Source: Megasphaera micronuciformis F0359
GTDB lineage: Bacteria; Bacillota; Negativicutes; Veillonellales; Megasphaeraceae
Direction: 5' to 3'
DNA length: 34,082 bases
NCBI RefSeq assembly: GCF_000165735.1
Contig: NZ_GL538187.1
Location: 1 to 34,082 of the forward strand
Shown here: positions 1 through 7,079 of the stretch, one piece after another
Layout: every line of letters starts with the position of its first letter
Position numbering within the stretch: position 1 is the first letter of the stretch
The notes under the pieces: generated by a model
The model's input: only the letters and a program-made list of their open reading frames with translations
Told to the model about the DNA's origin: nothing
The model's database searches: none
Position numbers and translations under genes: made by a program

Positions 1-24
1 CACTCGCCGTTTGGCGACTCGTTT

Positions 25-53
25 ATCTTACCAAAGCATTGCTACTTTGTCAA
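25..53 (-). promoter_or_regulatory. Promoter P1 firing left out of the window (probable rRNA operon promoter)
   Basis: Reading the minus strand, a perfect -35 TTGACA (48-53) is followed by exactly 17 bases and the -10 TAAGAT (25-30). Immediately upstream of the -35 there are A- and T-tracts and a 7-bp inverted repeat (GAAGATT at 65-71 with AATCTTC at 75-81), resembling an UP element. Just downstream lies a small hairpin (TCGCC 4-8, GGCGA 13-17). Such a strong, UP-equipped promoter with a second one about 115 bases upstream is typical of rrn operons. The identity of the downstream gene is inferred. Confidence 0.75.
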
Positions 54-141
54 GAAAACTTTTTGAAGATTTTCAATCTTCATTCGCAAGCACAACTGAG
101 CGGATTTGTTCAATTCGTCCTCTGTCCTTGCGACAATATGA

Positions 142-170
142 ATTTTAGCATTTCCCCTTTATCGTGTCAA
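142..170 (-). promoter_or_regulatory. Promoter P2 firing left, tandem with P1
   Basis: On the minus strand a perfect TTGACA (165-170), a 17-base spacer and TAAAAT (142-147) make a near-consensus vegetative promoter about 117 bases upstream of P1, in the same orientation. No gene starts between it and the window edge, so both promoters should feed the same leftward transcript. Confidence 0.7.
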
Positions 171-192
171 GGCGATTTTTATCTTTCTTTTT

Positions 193-228
193 GTCTCTTT
201 TGCGTTTTCCCTTTTATAGAAAAGAGAC
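193..228. repeat. Perfect 9-bp inverted repeat in the promoter region
   Basis: GTCTCTTTT (193-201) and AAAAGAGAC (220-228) are exact complements separated by 18 bases. On the plus strand the right arm is followed by TTTTTAT, so it could terminate rightward read-through, but no plus-strand gene precedes it. On the minus strand it lies between candidate P3 and P2. Confidence 0.5.
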
Positions 229-257
229 TTTTTATAAATATGCGCCCTTTCTTTCAA
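229..257 (-). promoter_or_regulatory. Possible third tandem promoter firing left
   Basis: On the minus strand TTGAAA (252-257), 17 bases, then TAAAAA (229-234). Each hexamer departs from consensus at one or two positions and the region is very AT-rich, so chance is possible. The spacing and its place about 87 bases upstream of P2 are the reasons for listing it. Confidence 0.3.
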
Positions 258-410
258 CTTGCTGTACTTTTCCTATTTTTTAACTCTATATGAAGTATGA
301 TTCAATAAAAATATCGTAATTTTATTATTCTTCACTTTTATTAAGTCTTTCTTTTTCCGTCCTGCCTCTACGACCTTATATTGATTTTGCTGTCCGTACT
401 TTTGGACAAA

Positions 411-440
411 AAACGGCACGAACCGAAGTTCGTGCCGTTT
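411..440 (-). terminator. Rho-independent terminator of rplM-rpsI
   Basis: On the minus strand a perfect 13-bp stem (428-440 with 411-423) is closed by a UUCG tetraloop (424-427) and continues into a run of six T counting the end of the stem. It begins 13 bases after the rpsI stop codon. This is a textbook intrinsic terminator. Confidence 0.92.
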
Positions 441-453
441 GTCTGATAAAGTC

Positions 454-846
454 TTAACGTTTCGAGAACTGCGAAGCCTTACGAGCTTTCTTCAAGCCGT
501 ATTTACGACGTTCTTTTTCACGCGGATCGCGTGTAAGGAAGCCGGCTTTTTTCAAACCTTGACGGAATTCCACGTCTACTTCCAAGAGAGCACGGCTGAT
601 ACCGTGACGGATAGCACCTGCCTGACCGGAAGGGCCGCCGCCTTTTACGTCTGCAATGACATCGTATTGTTCCGTAACACCTGCCAATACGAGGGGCTGC
701 TTAATAATCAATTCCAGCGTTTTACGACCGAAATATTCTGTCAATTCTTTTTTGTTTACTGTAATTTTGCCTTGACCCGGAACCAAACGAACTCTGGCAA
801 CGGATGTTTTTCTACGGCCAGTACCGTAGTATTGTGCTACTGCCAT
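454..846 (-). CDS. rpsI: 30S ribosomal protein S9
   Basis: S9 is a small-subunit ribosomal protein whose C-terminal tail reaches the P-site tRNA. The 130-residue product has the full-length family pattern: an N-terminal [14 protein letters not shown] segment, [15 protein letters not shown] in the middle, and the basic tail ending [11 protein letters not shown], where terminal Lys-Arg is the family hallmark. The ATG at 846 is preceded by GGGAGG at good distance. It follows rplM by 18 bases and ends just before a strong terminator, the universal rplM-rpsI operon arrangement. Expression should follow the rplM promoter and leader. Nothing unusual is visible in it. Confidence 0.97.
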   Translation of the reverse strand: MAVAQYYGTGRRKTSVARVRLVPGQGKITVNKKELTEYFGRKTLELIIKQPLVLAGVTEQYDVIADVKGGGPSGQAGAIRHGISRALLEVDVEFRQGLKKAGFLTRDPREKERRKYGLKKARKASQFSKR

Positions 847-864
847 GAAATCTTCCTCCCGGTA

Positions 865-1305
865 TTATCGAATATTCAACTTCAAAACTTCAGGTTTCTG
901 TGCCTGGTGGGGATGTTCCGCACCTGCATACACATTGAGTTTACGATACATCTGTTCACCCAATTTGTTTTTCGGCAACATACCGCGAACTGCCATTTCC
1001 ACTACGCGTTCAGGGCGCTTTTCGAGCATATGACCGGCCTGAGTAAACGTAGATCCGCCGGGATATCCGGAATGATGGAAATAGGTTTTCTGAATCAATT
1101 TCTTACCTGTCAATTTTACTTTGTCCGCGTTGACAACAATGACGAAGTCGCCTGTGTCTACATGCGGGGTAAATGTAGGTTTATGTTTTCCCCGAAGAAT
1201 TTTAGCCACTTCGGCAGCAAGACGGCCCAGTGTTTGGCCTTCAGCGTCAACAACAAACCATTTCCGTTCAACATTGCCGGAATTGGCCATAAATGTAGTT
1301 TTCAT
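865..1305 (-). CDS. rplM: 50S ribosomal protein L13
   Basis: L13 is an early-assembling large-subunit protein that binds 23S rRNA. The 146-residue product matches the family over its length: [16 protein letters not shown] near the start, the [21 protein letters not shown] block, the [10 protein letters not shown] segment and [11 protein letters not shown] toward the C-terminus. The ATG at 1305 lies 11 bases after GGAGG; a second in-frame ATG at codon 6 has no better ribosome binding site. It is first in a two-gene operon with rpsI. A consensus promoter and a foldable leader of about 90 nucleotides precede it, so autoregulation by L13, as known in other Firmicutes, is plausible. Confidence 0.97.
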   Translation of the reverse strand: MKTTFMANSGNVERKWFVVDAEGQTLGRLAAEVAKILRGKHKPTFTPHVDTGDFVIVVNADKVKLTGKKLIQKTYFHHSGYPGGSTFTQAGHMLEKRPERVVEMAVRGMLPKNKLGEQMYRKLNVYAGAEHPHQAQKPEVLKLNIR

Positions 1306-1341
1306 GCTGTTTTATTCCTCCCTGTTTCGACTATCTGACCT

Positions 1342-1393
1342 AAGCTTTTGGGTTCTCTTTCTCCGGGGCTTGTGGAGTCCAAGTAAAAAGCTT
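1342..1393 (-). promoter_or_regulatory. Structured 5' leader of rplM (candidate L13 leader)
   Basis: In the minus-strand transcript, an 8-bp stem AAGCUUUU (1386-1393) with AAAAGCUU (1342-1349) encloses an inner CUCC/GGAG stem (1374-1377 with 1361-1364) and possible UGG/CCA pairs. The element starts almost at the predicted transcription start and ends about 37 bases before the rplM start codon. Firmicutes rplM genes are known to carry an L13-binding leader; the position and fold agree, but I could not match the family consensus residue by residue. Confidence 0.6.
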
Positions 1394-1401
1394 ACTTTCC
1401 T

Positions 1402-1430
1402 ATTTTATAGATAATATCGGTGTTTGTCAA
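1402..1430 (-). promoter_or_regulatory. rplM-rpsI promoter
   Basis: On the minus strand a perfect TTGACA (1425-1430), 17 bases, then TAAAAT (1402-1407). The predicted start near 1395 gives a leader of roughly 90 nucleotides that contains the hairpin at 1342-1393. Confidence 0.85.
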
Positions 1431-1587
1431 GAATTCACTTCTTTTTTCACCGATTTATCGTAACTTCTATATAATATAGTAAAAAGTTATTTTAGGCAAG
1501 GTTTTTCATCTGTAAGAAATATTCTTTACAACTCATCACCTCAACAGTAAGCTTAGTATAATAACAGTATTCATTTGACGAGGTGAA

Positions 1588-2118
1588 ATGATGAATAAAG
1601 GACTTATACATATATACTGCGGTGACGGCAAGGGAAAAACAACGGCATCTATCGGATTGACCATTCGCTGTGTCGGTCGTGGCGGAAAAGTTCTATTTGT
1701 CCAATTTTTAAAAGAACGGAAAACGGGAGAAATTGCCGTATTGACAACTCTTCCTTCCGTTACGGTCCGCCGCGGAAAGGGAACGGGAAAATTTACATTT
1801 CAAATGAATTCCCTTGAATTAGCCGCCGCTAAAAAGATACAAGAAGAGACCTTTGATTATATTTGCCGAATCTGCCGAGAAAATCCGCCTGATCTCTTAA
1901 TCATGGATGAGATCATCGGTGCGTGTACAACGGGCCTAGTTTCTGAAGACAAACTTATTCATTTTCTTACTTCCAAGCCGATACAAACGGAAGTCGTCCT
2001 GACAGGTCGCAATCCGTCGCAAAAGTTAATCGCCTTGGCTGATTATGTATCGGAAATAAAAAAAATAAAACACCCCTTCGACAAGGGCGTCGAAGCCCGC
2101 GTAGGAATCGAAGAATGA
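1588..2118 (+). CDS. cobO: Cob(I)yrinic acid a,c-diamide adenosyltransferase (CobA/CobO/BtuR family)
   Basis: This enzyme transfers the 5'-deoxyadenosyl group of ATP to cob(I)alamin or a corrinoid precursor to make adenosyl-B12 in the cytoplasm. The 176-residue product has the family's P-loop GDGKGKTTASIGL at residues 13-25, a central DLLIMDEI block and the closing KGVEARVGIEE. AGGTG sits two bases before the ATG at 1588 and five before a second ATG at 1591, so the latter may be the true start. It stands alone between rplM and a convergent exporter gene; no other cobalamin gene and no B12 riboswitch is visible upstream. A TATAAT at 1557-1562 may be its -10, but no good -35 accompanies it. Confidence 0.92.
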   Translation: MMNKGLIHIYCGDGKGKTTASIGLTIRCVGRGGKVLFVQFLKERKTGEIAVLTTLPSVTVRRGKGTGKFTFQMNSLELAAAKKIQEETFDYICRICRENPPDLLIMDEIIGACTTGLVSEDKLIHFLTSKPIQTEVVLTGRNPSQKLIALADYVSEIKKIKHPFDKGVEARVGIEE

Positions 2119-2125
2119 AAACAAG

Positions 2126-2171
2126 AGAGACTGTCGGGAAATGCCTGAACATTTTCCGACAGTCTCTTTTT
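2126..2171. terminator. Bidirectional terminator between cobO and the Bcr/CflA gene
   Basis: A 16-bp stem (2126-2141 with 2152-2167, one G-T pair) and 10-base loop lie between two convergent genes. On the plus strand the right arm runs into TTTT; on the minus strand a weaker T-rich tract follows. It ends cobO and probably the exporter transcript too. Confidence 0.85.
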
Positions 2172-2184
2172 AGGTAATGCGTCC

Positions 2185-3387
2185 CTACGCTTCAGACCGG
2201 TGCCGAGGATATATTGTTTTGTAAAAAGCAACTAAAGCACCGCCTTCTCCCAAAGCGAGAATAATAGCCATTGGCATAGCCGTATAACTACCGGCAATGC
2301 CTACAAGAGGAGCCATAAGTCCTCCCGAAACAAGAGAAAAGAAGCCGATAAGAGCTGCCGCCCCGCCCGCAGCTTTCCCGTGTGCCGCCATAGCCAGGGA
2401 AAAGCTGGATGCCCCCATAGCCGAAAGGGTCGATACGGTGACAAACAATACGACGGCAATAAATACTACCGAAACTTGAAAAAAGAGGCCTAAAAATAAT
2501 ACGATACTTCCCGCAAACGCCAGTATCAACGCACACCGTAAAATTTTCCAATCCTCCGCATGGCCCGCCAAACGACTGACGAGAAGCCCGGTAAGCCACA
2601 AGCCGATACCGTTAATACCGAAAAGGTAACTATACGCTTGTGCCGACAAGTGGTACACGTTTTGAAAAAGAAAAGAAGATCCGGCAATATAAGCAAAAAA
2701 TGCGGCAAATGCAAAGCATTGCATTATACAATGTCCCATAAAGTATGTATCCCTCATGAGAATCCTATACATAATCAGACTTTTTTTCAGCCCGCCTTTT
2801 CCCGTCATCTTCAGAGTTTCTTTAAAGATAAGCGAGCCGACAGTTAAGCCTACTGCAATAATAAATAACAGTGCAAAAACCCCTCGCCACGAAAAGAACC
2901 TCAAAATTTGCCCCCCTATGACGGGAGCCGCAACGGGCGCCAGACCGTTGACCAACATGAGCATGGAAAACAACTTCATCAACTCGGGTCCACTCGCTAT
3001 ATCACGCACGACGGCACGGGCAATAACAATTCCCGCACCGCCGAAAAACCCCTGTAGCAAACGAAAACACAAAAAGGGATAAATACTGTCTGATAAAAAA
3101 CAACCTGCCGTAGCCAGGGAAAAGATAAGCATAGAAGCAATTAAAGGCGGTTTGCGGCCGAAAATATCGCTAAGAGGTCCGGCAAACAGCTGTCCTACAG
3201 CCATACCTACGAGGGAACCTGTCAAAGTCAGTTGCACCATAGATGACGACACATTAAAGTTATCGGTCATAGCCGGTAAGGCCGGTAAGTACATGTCTGT
3301 CGACAAGGGAGCTATGGCAGCCAACAATCCCAGGAATACGATAACAACGGGAGAGATTTTCTTACTTATTACAGTTTTATCGGTCAT
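2185..3387 (-). CDS. Bcr/CflA-type multidrug efflux MFS transporter
   Basis: This is a drug:H+ antiporter of the DHA1 group of the major facilitator superfamily, an inner-membrane exporter. The 400-residue product has about 12 hydrophobic segments, the N-terminal PLSTDMYLPALP signature of Bcr/CflA proteins in helix 1, and MFS motif A as GPLSDIFGRKPP in the loop after helix 2. The substrate cannot be read from sequence; bicyclomycin, sulfonamide or chloramphenicol export is family precedent only. It starts three bases after the HAD gene stop, and its AGGAG lies about 12 bases from the ATG inside that gene, so translation is probably coupled. It ends just before the shared convergent terminator. 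Confidence 0.9.
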   Translation of the reverse strand: MTDKTVISKKISPVVIVFLGLLAAIAPLSTDMYLPALPAMTDNFNVSSSMVQLTLTGSLVGMAVGQLFAGPLSDIFGRKPPLIASMLIFSLATAGCFLSDSIYPFLCFRLLQGFFGGAGIVIARAVVRDIASGPELMKLFSMLMLVNGLAPVAAPVIGGQILRFFSWRGVFALLFIIAVGLTVGSLIFKETLKMTGKGGLKKSLIMYRILMRDTYFMGHCIMQCFAFAAFFAYIAGSSFLFQNVYHLSAQAYSYLFGINGIGLWLTGLLVSRLAGHAEDWKILRCALILAFAGSIVLFLGLFFQVSVVFIAVVLFVTVSTLSAMGASSFSLAMAAHGKAAGGAAALIGFFSLVSGGLMAPLVGIAGSYTAMPMAIILALGEGGALVAFYKTIYPRHRSEA

Positions 3388-3390
3388 ATC

Positions 3391-4056
3391 TTATAAAATC
3401 TCCTCTTCTTGTAAGCAATGTACCGCTTCAATCAACGAGTCGCAAATATATAAAGCTTTATGTGCGATAACCTCATCTATGACAGCCAAATCGGGTACCA
3501 GAATAACCGGGATTCCGCCTGTTTCAGCAGCCTTCAATCCGTTTTCCGAATCTTCAAAAACCAGTGCATCCTGCGGCTTCACATCAAAATGTCGGCAAAC
3601 AGCTAAAAAAATATCAGGATACGGTTTTCCCCTTTTAACGGTTTCCCCGCTCTGCAAATAAGAAAAGTACTCACGTAAACCCGTCTTATTCAACAATATT
3701 TCGATTTGGATTAACGGGGATGATGATGCGACGGCACAAGGAATCCCCCATTTTTTCGCATGATTTAAAATTTCTTTCACACCCGGCTTTACGGGAACAG
3801 GATGTGCATTATACCATTCATTCTGGCGACGTATTTTCTCTGCACAAAGAGATTCAAAAGGGAAATCTTCTCCTATTTCTTGTAGAAAAACTTCCTTTCC
3901 GCCGGCATAGCTCATGCCTATAACGCCTTGCAATACCCCTTCGGGTATGGTATACCCTTTCTCTTTTGCCACTTCTTTCCAAATTTGCGCCGATATGGGT
4001 TCCGTATCAAAAAGGGTACCGTCCATATCGAAGATAAACAGTTTCTTCGCTCCCAC
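3391..4056 (-). CDS. HAD-superfamily hydrolase, beta-phosphoglucomutase-like
   Basis: A cytoplasmic phosphatase or phosphomutase of HAD subfamily IA. The 221-residue product has all four motifs: nucleophile Asp10 with Asp12 in FDMDGT, the Ser motif ASSSP near 110-114, Lys144 in GKPYPD, and the acidic pair in FEDSENG near 168-169. The helical cap between residues 18 and 88 is of the type in beta-phosphoglucomutase and sugar-phosphate phosphatases, so a small phosphorylated metabolite is the likely substrate. The start is GTG, seven bases after AAGGAG. It has its own promoter and is followed at once by the exporter gene. The exact substrate is not inferable. Confidence 0.85.
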   Translation of the reverse strand: MGAKKLFIFDMDGTLFDTEPISAQIWKEVAKEKGYTIPEGVLQGVIGMSYAGGKEVFLQEIGEDFPFESLCAEKIRRQNEWYNAHPVPVKPGVKEILNHAKKWGIPCAVASSSPLIQIEILLNKTGLREYFSYLQSGETVKRGKPYPDIFLAVCRHFDVKPQDALVFEDSENGLKAAETGGIPVILVPDLAVIDEVIAHKALYICDSLIEAVHCLQEEEIL

Positions 4057-4085
4057 AGCGTCTCTCCTTTTTTATAATTATATTT

Positions 4086-4113
4086 ATTATACAGACCTGA
4101 CCCATGATTTCAA
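4086..4113 (-). promoter_or_regulatory. Promoter of the HAD-exporter pair
   Basis: On the minus strand TTGAAA (4108-4113), 16 bases, then a perfect TATAAT (4086-4091). It lies between the nrdG terminator and the GTG start of the HAD gene. Confidence 0.65.
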
Positions 4114-4125
4114 TATAAAAGAAGA

Positions 4126-4189
4126 GAGCCCTCCGCGCCGCCCGTAGGCACAGATGAATCTGCCACTACGAACCGCAACGGAAAGGCTC
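4126..4189 (-). terminator. Long branched hairpin, probable nrdDG terminator
   Basis: Starting a few bases after the nrdG stop, GAGCC and TCCG on the minus strand pair with CGGA and GGCTC (4185-4189 with 4126-4130; 4179-4182 with 4132-4135). Inner pairs include CGTA/TACG (4143-4146 with 4167-4170) and CAGAT/ATCTG (4151-4155 with 4158-4162). The stem is followed on the minus strand by TCTTCTTTT. It is much longer than the other terminators here and has internal bulges. Confidence 0.6.
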
Positions 4190-4194
4190 CGTTT

Positions 4195-4698
4195 CTATCT
4201 CCCGTCAGGCCATAACAGTACGACCTGTTTTTGTTTTTGCGTCTCTTTTACATCAATAATGCGTTGGTTCGACGAGCCTCTAAAATACAGCCCCGGATCT
4301 TTCAGTGCTTCTTGAAAAGGTCCGTCTACCAATACATCACAAAGTTCCAACAAGGCTTTTCGGCCTTCGTCCTTAACAAGCTCTTCATAAACATACCCGG
4401 AATAAACCCATATATTCGTATCAACCGCTTCTCTCACCCTCCGAATTACGGGAATAAGTCCGTCCGTATTCTGCATCGGTTCTCCCCCCAAAAGGGTCAG
4501 TCCCGATATGGTCGGCTCTTTCAAGTATGAAATAACTTGGTCAGTTTCCTTATCCGTCCACAAGGTGCCGAATTCAGGATTCTGATATTCTTCATTAAAG
4601 CAGTTATAGCAATGATGGGTACAGCCGGTTACGAAAACGGAAGTTCTGATACCGGGCCCGTTGGCAATATCCATTTTCCGTATCTGTCCGTATCGCAT
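4195..4698 (-). CDS. nrdG: Anaerobic ribonucleoside-triphosphate reductase activating protein
   Basis: A radical-SAM enzyme that uses S-adenosylmethionine and a 4Fe-4S cluster to generate the glycyl radical on NrdD. The cluster motif is CTHHCYNC (C-x3-C-x2-C) near residue 26, followed by the LTLLGGEP segment that contacts SAM. I place the start at the ATG at 4698 (167 residues), five bases after AGGAG; a longer frame would need a TTG at 4713 without a ribosome binding site. It follows nrdD by 18 bases, the usual operon, and ends before a large hairpin. Length is normal for the family. Confidence 0.95.
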   Translation of the reverse strand: MRYGQIRKMDIANGPGIRTSVFVTGCTHHCYNCFNEEYQNPEFGTLWTDKETDQVISYLKEPTISGLTLLGGEPMQNTDGLIPVIRRVREAVDTNIWVYSGYVYEELVKDEGRKALLELCDVLVDGPFQEALKDPGLYFRGSSNQRIIDVKETQKQKQVVLLWPDGR

Positions 4699-4716
4699 AG
4701 CGACTCCTCTCAATGC

Positions 4717-6867
4717 TTAAATGTGCATAACGCGAGACTTGATTTCCTGCGTTCTGCCTTCATTCCAGAAATTTTCTCCTAAATACCCGCATGTACGACG
4801 AATAACCGTCAGTTTAGTTTTATCTGTATTGTGGCAACGCGGGCATTCCCATTCATTATTTTTATTCAACACGATTTCACCGTCGAAACCGCATTCATGG
4901 CAATAATCCAGTTTCGTATTGAATTCGCCGTAGCTGATATGGTCATAAATGTATTCAATCATCGTCAAAATAGCCGGAACATTATGAGTCATGTTAGGTA
5001 TTTCGGCATAACTGATGCAACCGCCTGTGGACTTGTCTTCAAACTCAGATTCAAAGGCAAATTTATCGAATACATTAATAGGTTCGCGTACGTCTACATG
5101 GTAGCTGTTCGTATAGTAACCCTTATCGGTAACATCTTTAATATTACCGAAGCGGGAACGGTCCTTCTGGCAGAAGCGATGGGTCAGGCTTTCTGCCGGT
5201 GTACCGTACAAGGCGAAGCCGATATTCGTTTCTTCACGCCACTTTTTAATATGTTCGTTCAAATCATCCATAATACGGTGAGCAAACCGTTTGCCTTCCG
5301 GAGTCGTATGCGAAACGCCCTTGGTCAACAAGGTAGCTTCATACATACCGATATAGCCGAGGGACAACGTCGCATATCCGCCGTACATGAATTTTTCTAT
5401 CGATTCACCCGGTTTAAGTCGGGAAATGGCCCCATATTGCCAGTGAATGGGCGATACATCGGACGTAATCTTCTTCAATAATTCTACGCGCAACAATAAA
5501 GCCTTCTTGCACAGTTCCAAACGTTTATGGAGAATTTGGAAGAATTTTTCTTCATCTCCGTCAGCCAAAATACCGATTTGCGGCAAGTTAAGAGATACGA
5601 CCCCCATATTGAAACGACCGTCGAACTTGTAATTACCGTTTTCATCTTTCCACGGACTGAGGAAGGAACGGCACCCCATAGGACTGAATACATTACCTTC
5701 ATAGCTTTCACGCATTTTCTTCGCCGAAATATAATCGGGGTACATTCTCTTAGCCGTGCATTCGGCAGCTAACTCGGTCAAATAATAGTAAGGCGAGCCT
5801 TTACGCGCATTGTGTTCGTCCAAAACATAAATCAATTTCGGGAAAGCCGGTGTAACATATACATTGGCTTCGTTCTTAATCCCCTGAATACGCTGACGCA
5901 AGATTTCTTCATCAATCAGAGCCGCTTCCTTAGCATATTCGTAGTCGGGTTGAAAATACATGAATAATGTAACAAAAGGAGCCTGTCCGTTCGTTGTCAT
6001 TAATGTATTAATTTGATACTGAATCGTCTGAATGCCGTCTTTAATTTCCTTTTTAACGCGCTTCCAAGCAATTTCTTCAGCCTTTTCCATATCCGGTTCG
6101 ATGCCGTATACATCGCGTTGCTCTTCTACAACCGCTTCCAAATACTTCTTAAAGGACTTACGGACATAAGGTGCCAAAATACGGTCGATGCCGTTAATAG
6201 ACTGACCTCCGTACTGACCGCTCGCCACTTGAGCGATAATCTGCGTCGTAACCGTACAAGCAACCTGGAATGACCGAGGCGTATCGATTTTCTTTCCGTT
6301 AATAACCGTGCCGTTAGCCAACATATCTTCCAGGTTAATAAGGCAGCAGTTGAACATAGGCTGAATGATGTAGTCCATGTCATGGAAGTGAATAGCACCG
6401 CTATCATGAGCCTGAACGATGTCGGCGGGAATCAACTTGCGGCGTGCAATATCCTTGGAGATTTCACCGGCAATCAAGTCCCGTTGCGTAGAAACAACAT
6501 GGCCGTTCTTATTGGAGTTTTCATTCAAAACATCAAAATTCGTATTATCCAACAAACCGAATACGTCCGTATCCGTCGTATTGGTCTGCCGTTTAAATGC
6601 CTGAATGGTTTTATAGTTTTCGTAGGCTCTCGCCGTAGCCGGGTTATTGGCTTGAATAAGACGATAATATACCTGATCTTCAATGGCATAAATCGTCATT
6701 TCCTTATGCATTTCTTTGGCATAATCTTCAATCTCTTTAGCGATGCGATCGGCCTGACCGTCTTCATAGATGCCGCTACTGCTGTTCATTGCCTTTTCAA
6801 TAGCTACCGCAATTTTCTTACGGTCAAAAGGAACCTTAGTACCGTCACGTTTGATAACTTCCAACAT
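4717..6867 (-). CDS. nrdD: Anaerobic (class III) ribonucleoside-triphosphate reductase
   Basis: Reduces ribonucleoside triphosphates to deoxyribonucleotides in the absence of oxygen. Of 716 residues, the first 90 or so form the ATP-cone allosteric domain (VIKRDGTKVPFDRKKI). The catalytic domain follows, with MFNCCLINLEDM containing a candidate active-site Cys. Two Cys pairs (CHEC and CPRC) form the C-terminal zinc site, and RTCGYLG at 691-697 holds the glycyl radical Gly694. The start is the ATG at 6867 after GGAGG; the upstream in-frame ATG at 6885 overlaps that ribosome binding site. It heads the nrdDG operon behind a consensus promoter rich in dyads. It implies an organism that makes dNTPs anaerobically. 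Confidence 0.97.
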   Translation of the reverse strand: MLEVIKRDGTKVPFDRKKIAVAIEKAMNSSSGIYEDGQADRIAKEIEDYAKEMHKEMTIYAIEDQVYYRLIQANNPATARAYENYKTIQAFKRQTNTTDTDVFGLLDNTNFDVLNENSNKNGHVVSTQRDLIAGEISKDIARRKLIPADIVQAHDSGAIHFHDMDYIIQPMFNCCLINLEDMLANGTVINGKKIDTPRSFQVACTVTTQIIAQVASGQYGGQSINGIDRILAPYVRKSFKKYLEAVVEEQRDVYGIEPDMEKAEEIAWKRVKKEIKDGIQTIQYQINTLMTTNGQAPFVTLFMYFQPDYEYAKEAALIDEEILRQRIQGIKNEANVYVTPAFPKLIYVLDEHNARKGSPYYYLTELAAECTAKRMYPDYISAKKMRESYEGNVFSPMGCRSFLSPWKDENGNYKFDGRFNMGVVSLNLPQIGILADGDEEKFFQILHKRLELCKKALLLRVELLKKITSDVSPIHWQYGAISRLKPGESIEKFMYGGYATLSLGYIGMYEATLLTKGVSHTTPEGKRFAHRIMDDLNEHIKKWREETNIGFALYGTPAESLTHRFCQKDRSRFGNIKDVTDKGYYTNSYHVDVREPINVFDKFAFESEFEDKSTGGCISYAEIPNMTHNVPAILTMIEYIYDHISYGEFNTKLDYCHECGFDGEIVLNKNNEWECPRCHNTDKTKLTVIRRTCGYLGENFWNEGRTQEIKSRVMHI

Positions 6868-6940
6868 TTTACATCCTCCATACAAAATACTGTAGTTTTA
6901 TTTACAGGCCGATGGTTATCTATACCATATATGCCACTCA

Positions 6941-6956
6941 AGTCGTGTTGACGACT
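6941..6956. repeat. Perfect dyad at the nrdDG transcription start
   Basis: AGTCGT (6941-6946) and ACGACT (6951-6956) are exact complements separated by GTTG. The dyad covers the predicted +1 region of the nrdDG transcript, so it could be a repressor site or an early RNA hairpin. Confidence 0.5.
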
Positions 6957-6962
6957 ACAAGT

Positions 6963-6991
6963 ATAATACTACCTCTAGTAGGTGATGTCAA
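6963..6991 (-). promoter_or_regulatory. nrdDG promoter with operator-like dyads
   Basis: On the minus strand a perfect TTGACA (6986-6991), 17 bases, then TATTAT (6963-6968). The spacer contains ACCT-N5-AGGT (6971-6983). The -10 lies in a near-perfect palindrome AGTATTATACT. I do not see a clear NrdR box. The leader to the ATG is about 90 nucleotides. Confidence 0.85.
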
Positions 6992-7079
6992 TTAAAAACT
7001 ACCATATCATGAAAATTACCCGGTCAAAAAGGCCTGTCATGCCCACAGTTATGCGAGTTATTTCTTATATATCAATTCT

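Larger units (their letters stand above)
1..410. other. Gene-free, AT-rich upstream region of an operon lying left of the window
   Basis: No convincing protein gene lies here. An 84-codon open frame on the plus strand (39-293) is Phe/Leu/Ser-rich, has no ribosome binding site and runs through promoter DNA, so it is not called. The stretch holds promoter motifs on the minus strand, listed separately, and two perfect inverted repeats (65-71/75-81 and 193-201/220-228). The content is typical of the control region of a stable-RNA operon transcribed to the left. The operon itself is outside the window. Confidence 0.6.

Noticed and set aside
39-293. 84-codon open frame on the plus strand
   Set aside because: No ribosome binding site, low-complexity Phe/Leu/Ser composition, and it overlaps the leftward promoters in an AT-rich region.
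439-1338. 299-codon plus-strand frame opposite rplM-rpsI
   Set aside because: It is antisense to two unmistakable ribosomal protein genes and has no family features.
1430-1587. Possible cobalamin riboswitch upstream of the adenosyltransferase
   Set aside because: Too short for the full element and no B12-box-like sequence is visible.
6992-7079. Terminator for tcdA
   Set aside because: Only a 4-bp CTGT/ACAG stem before CCTTTTTG; too weak to call.
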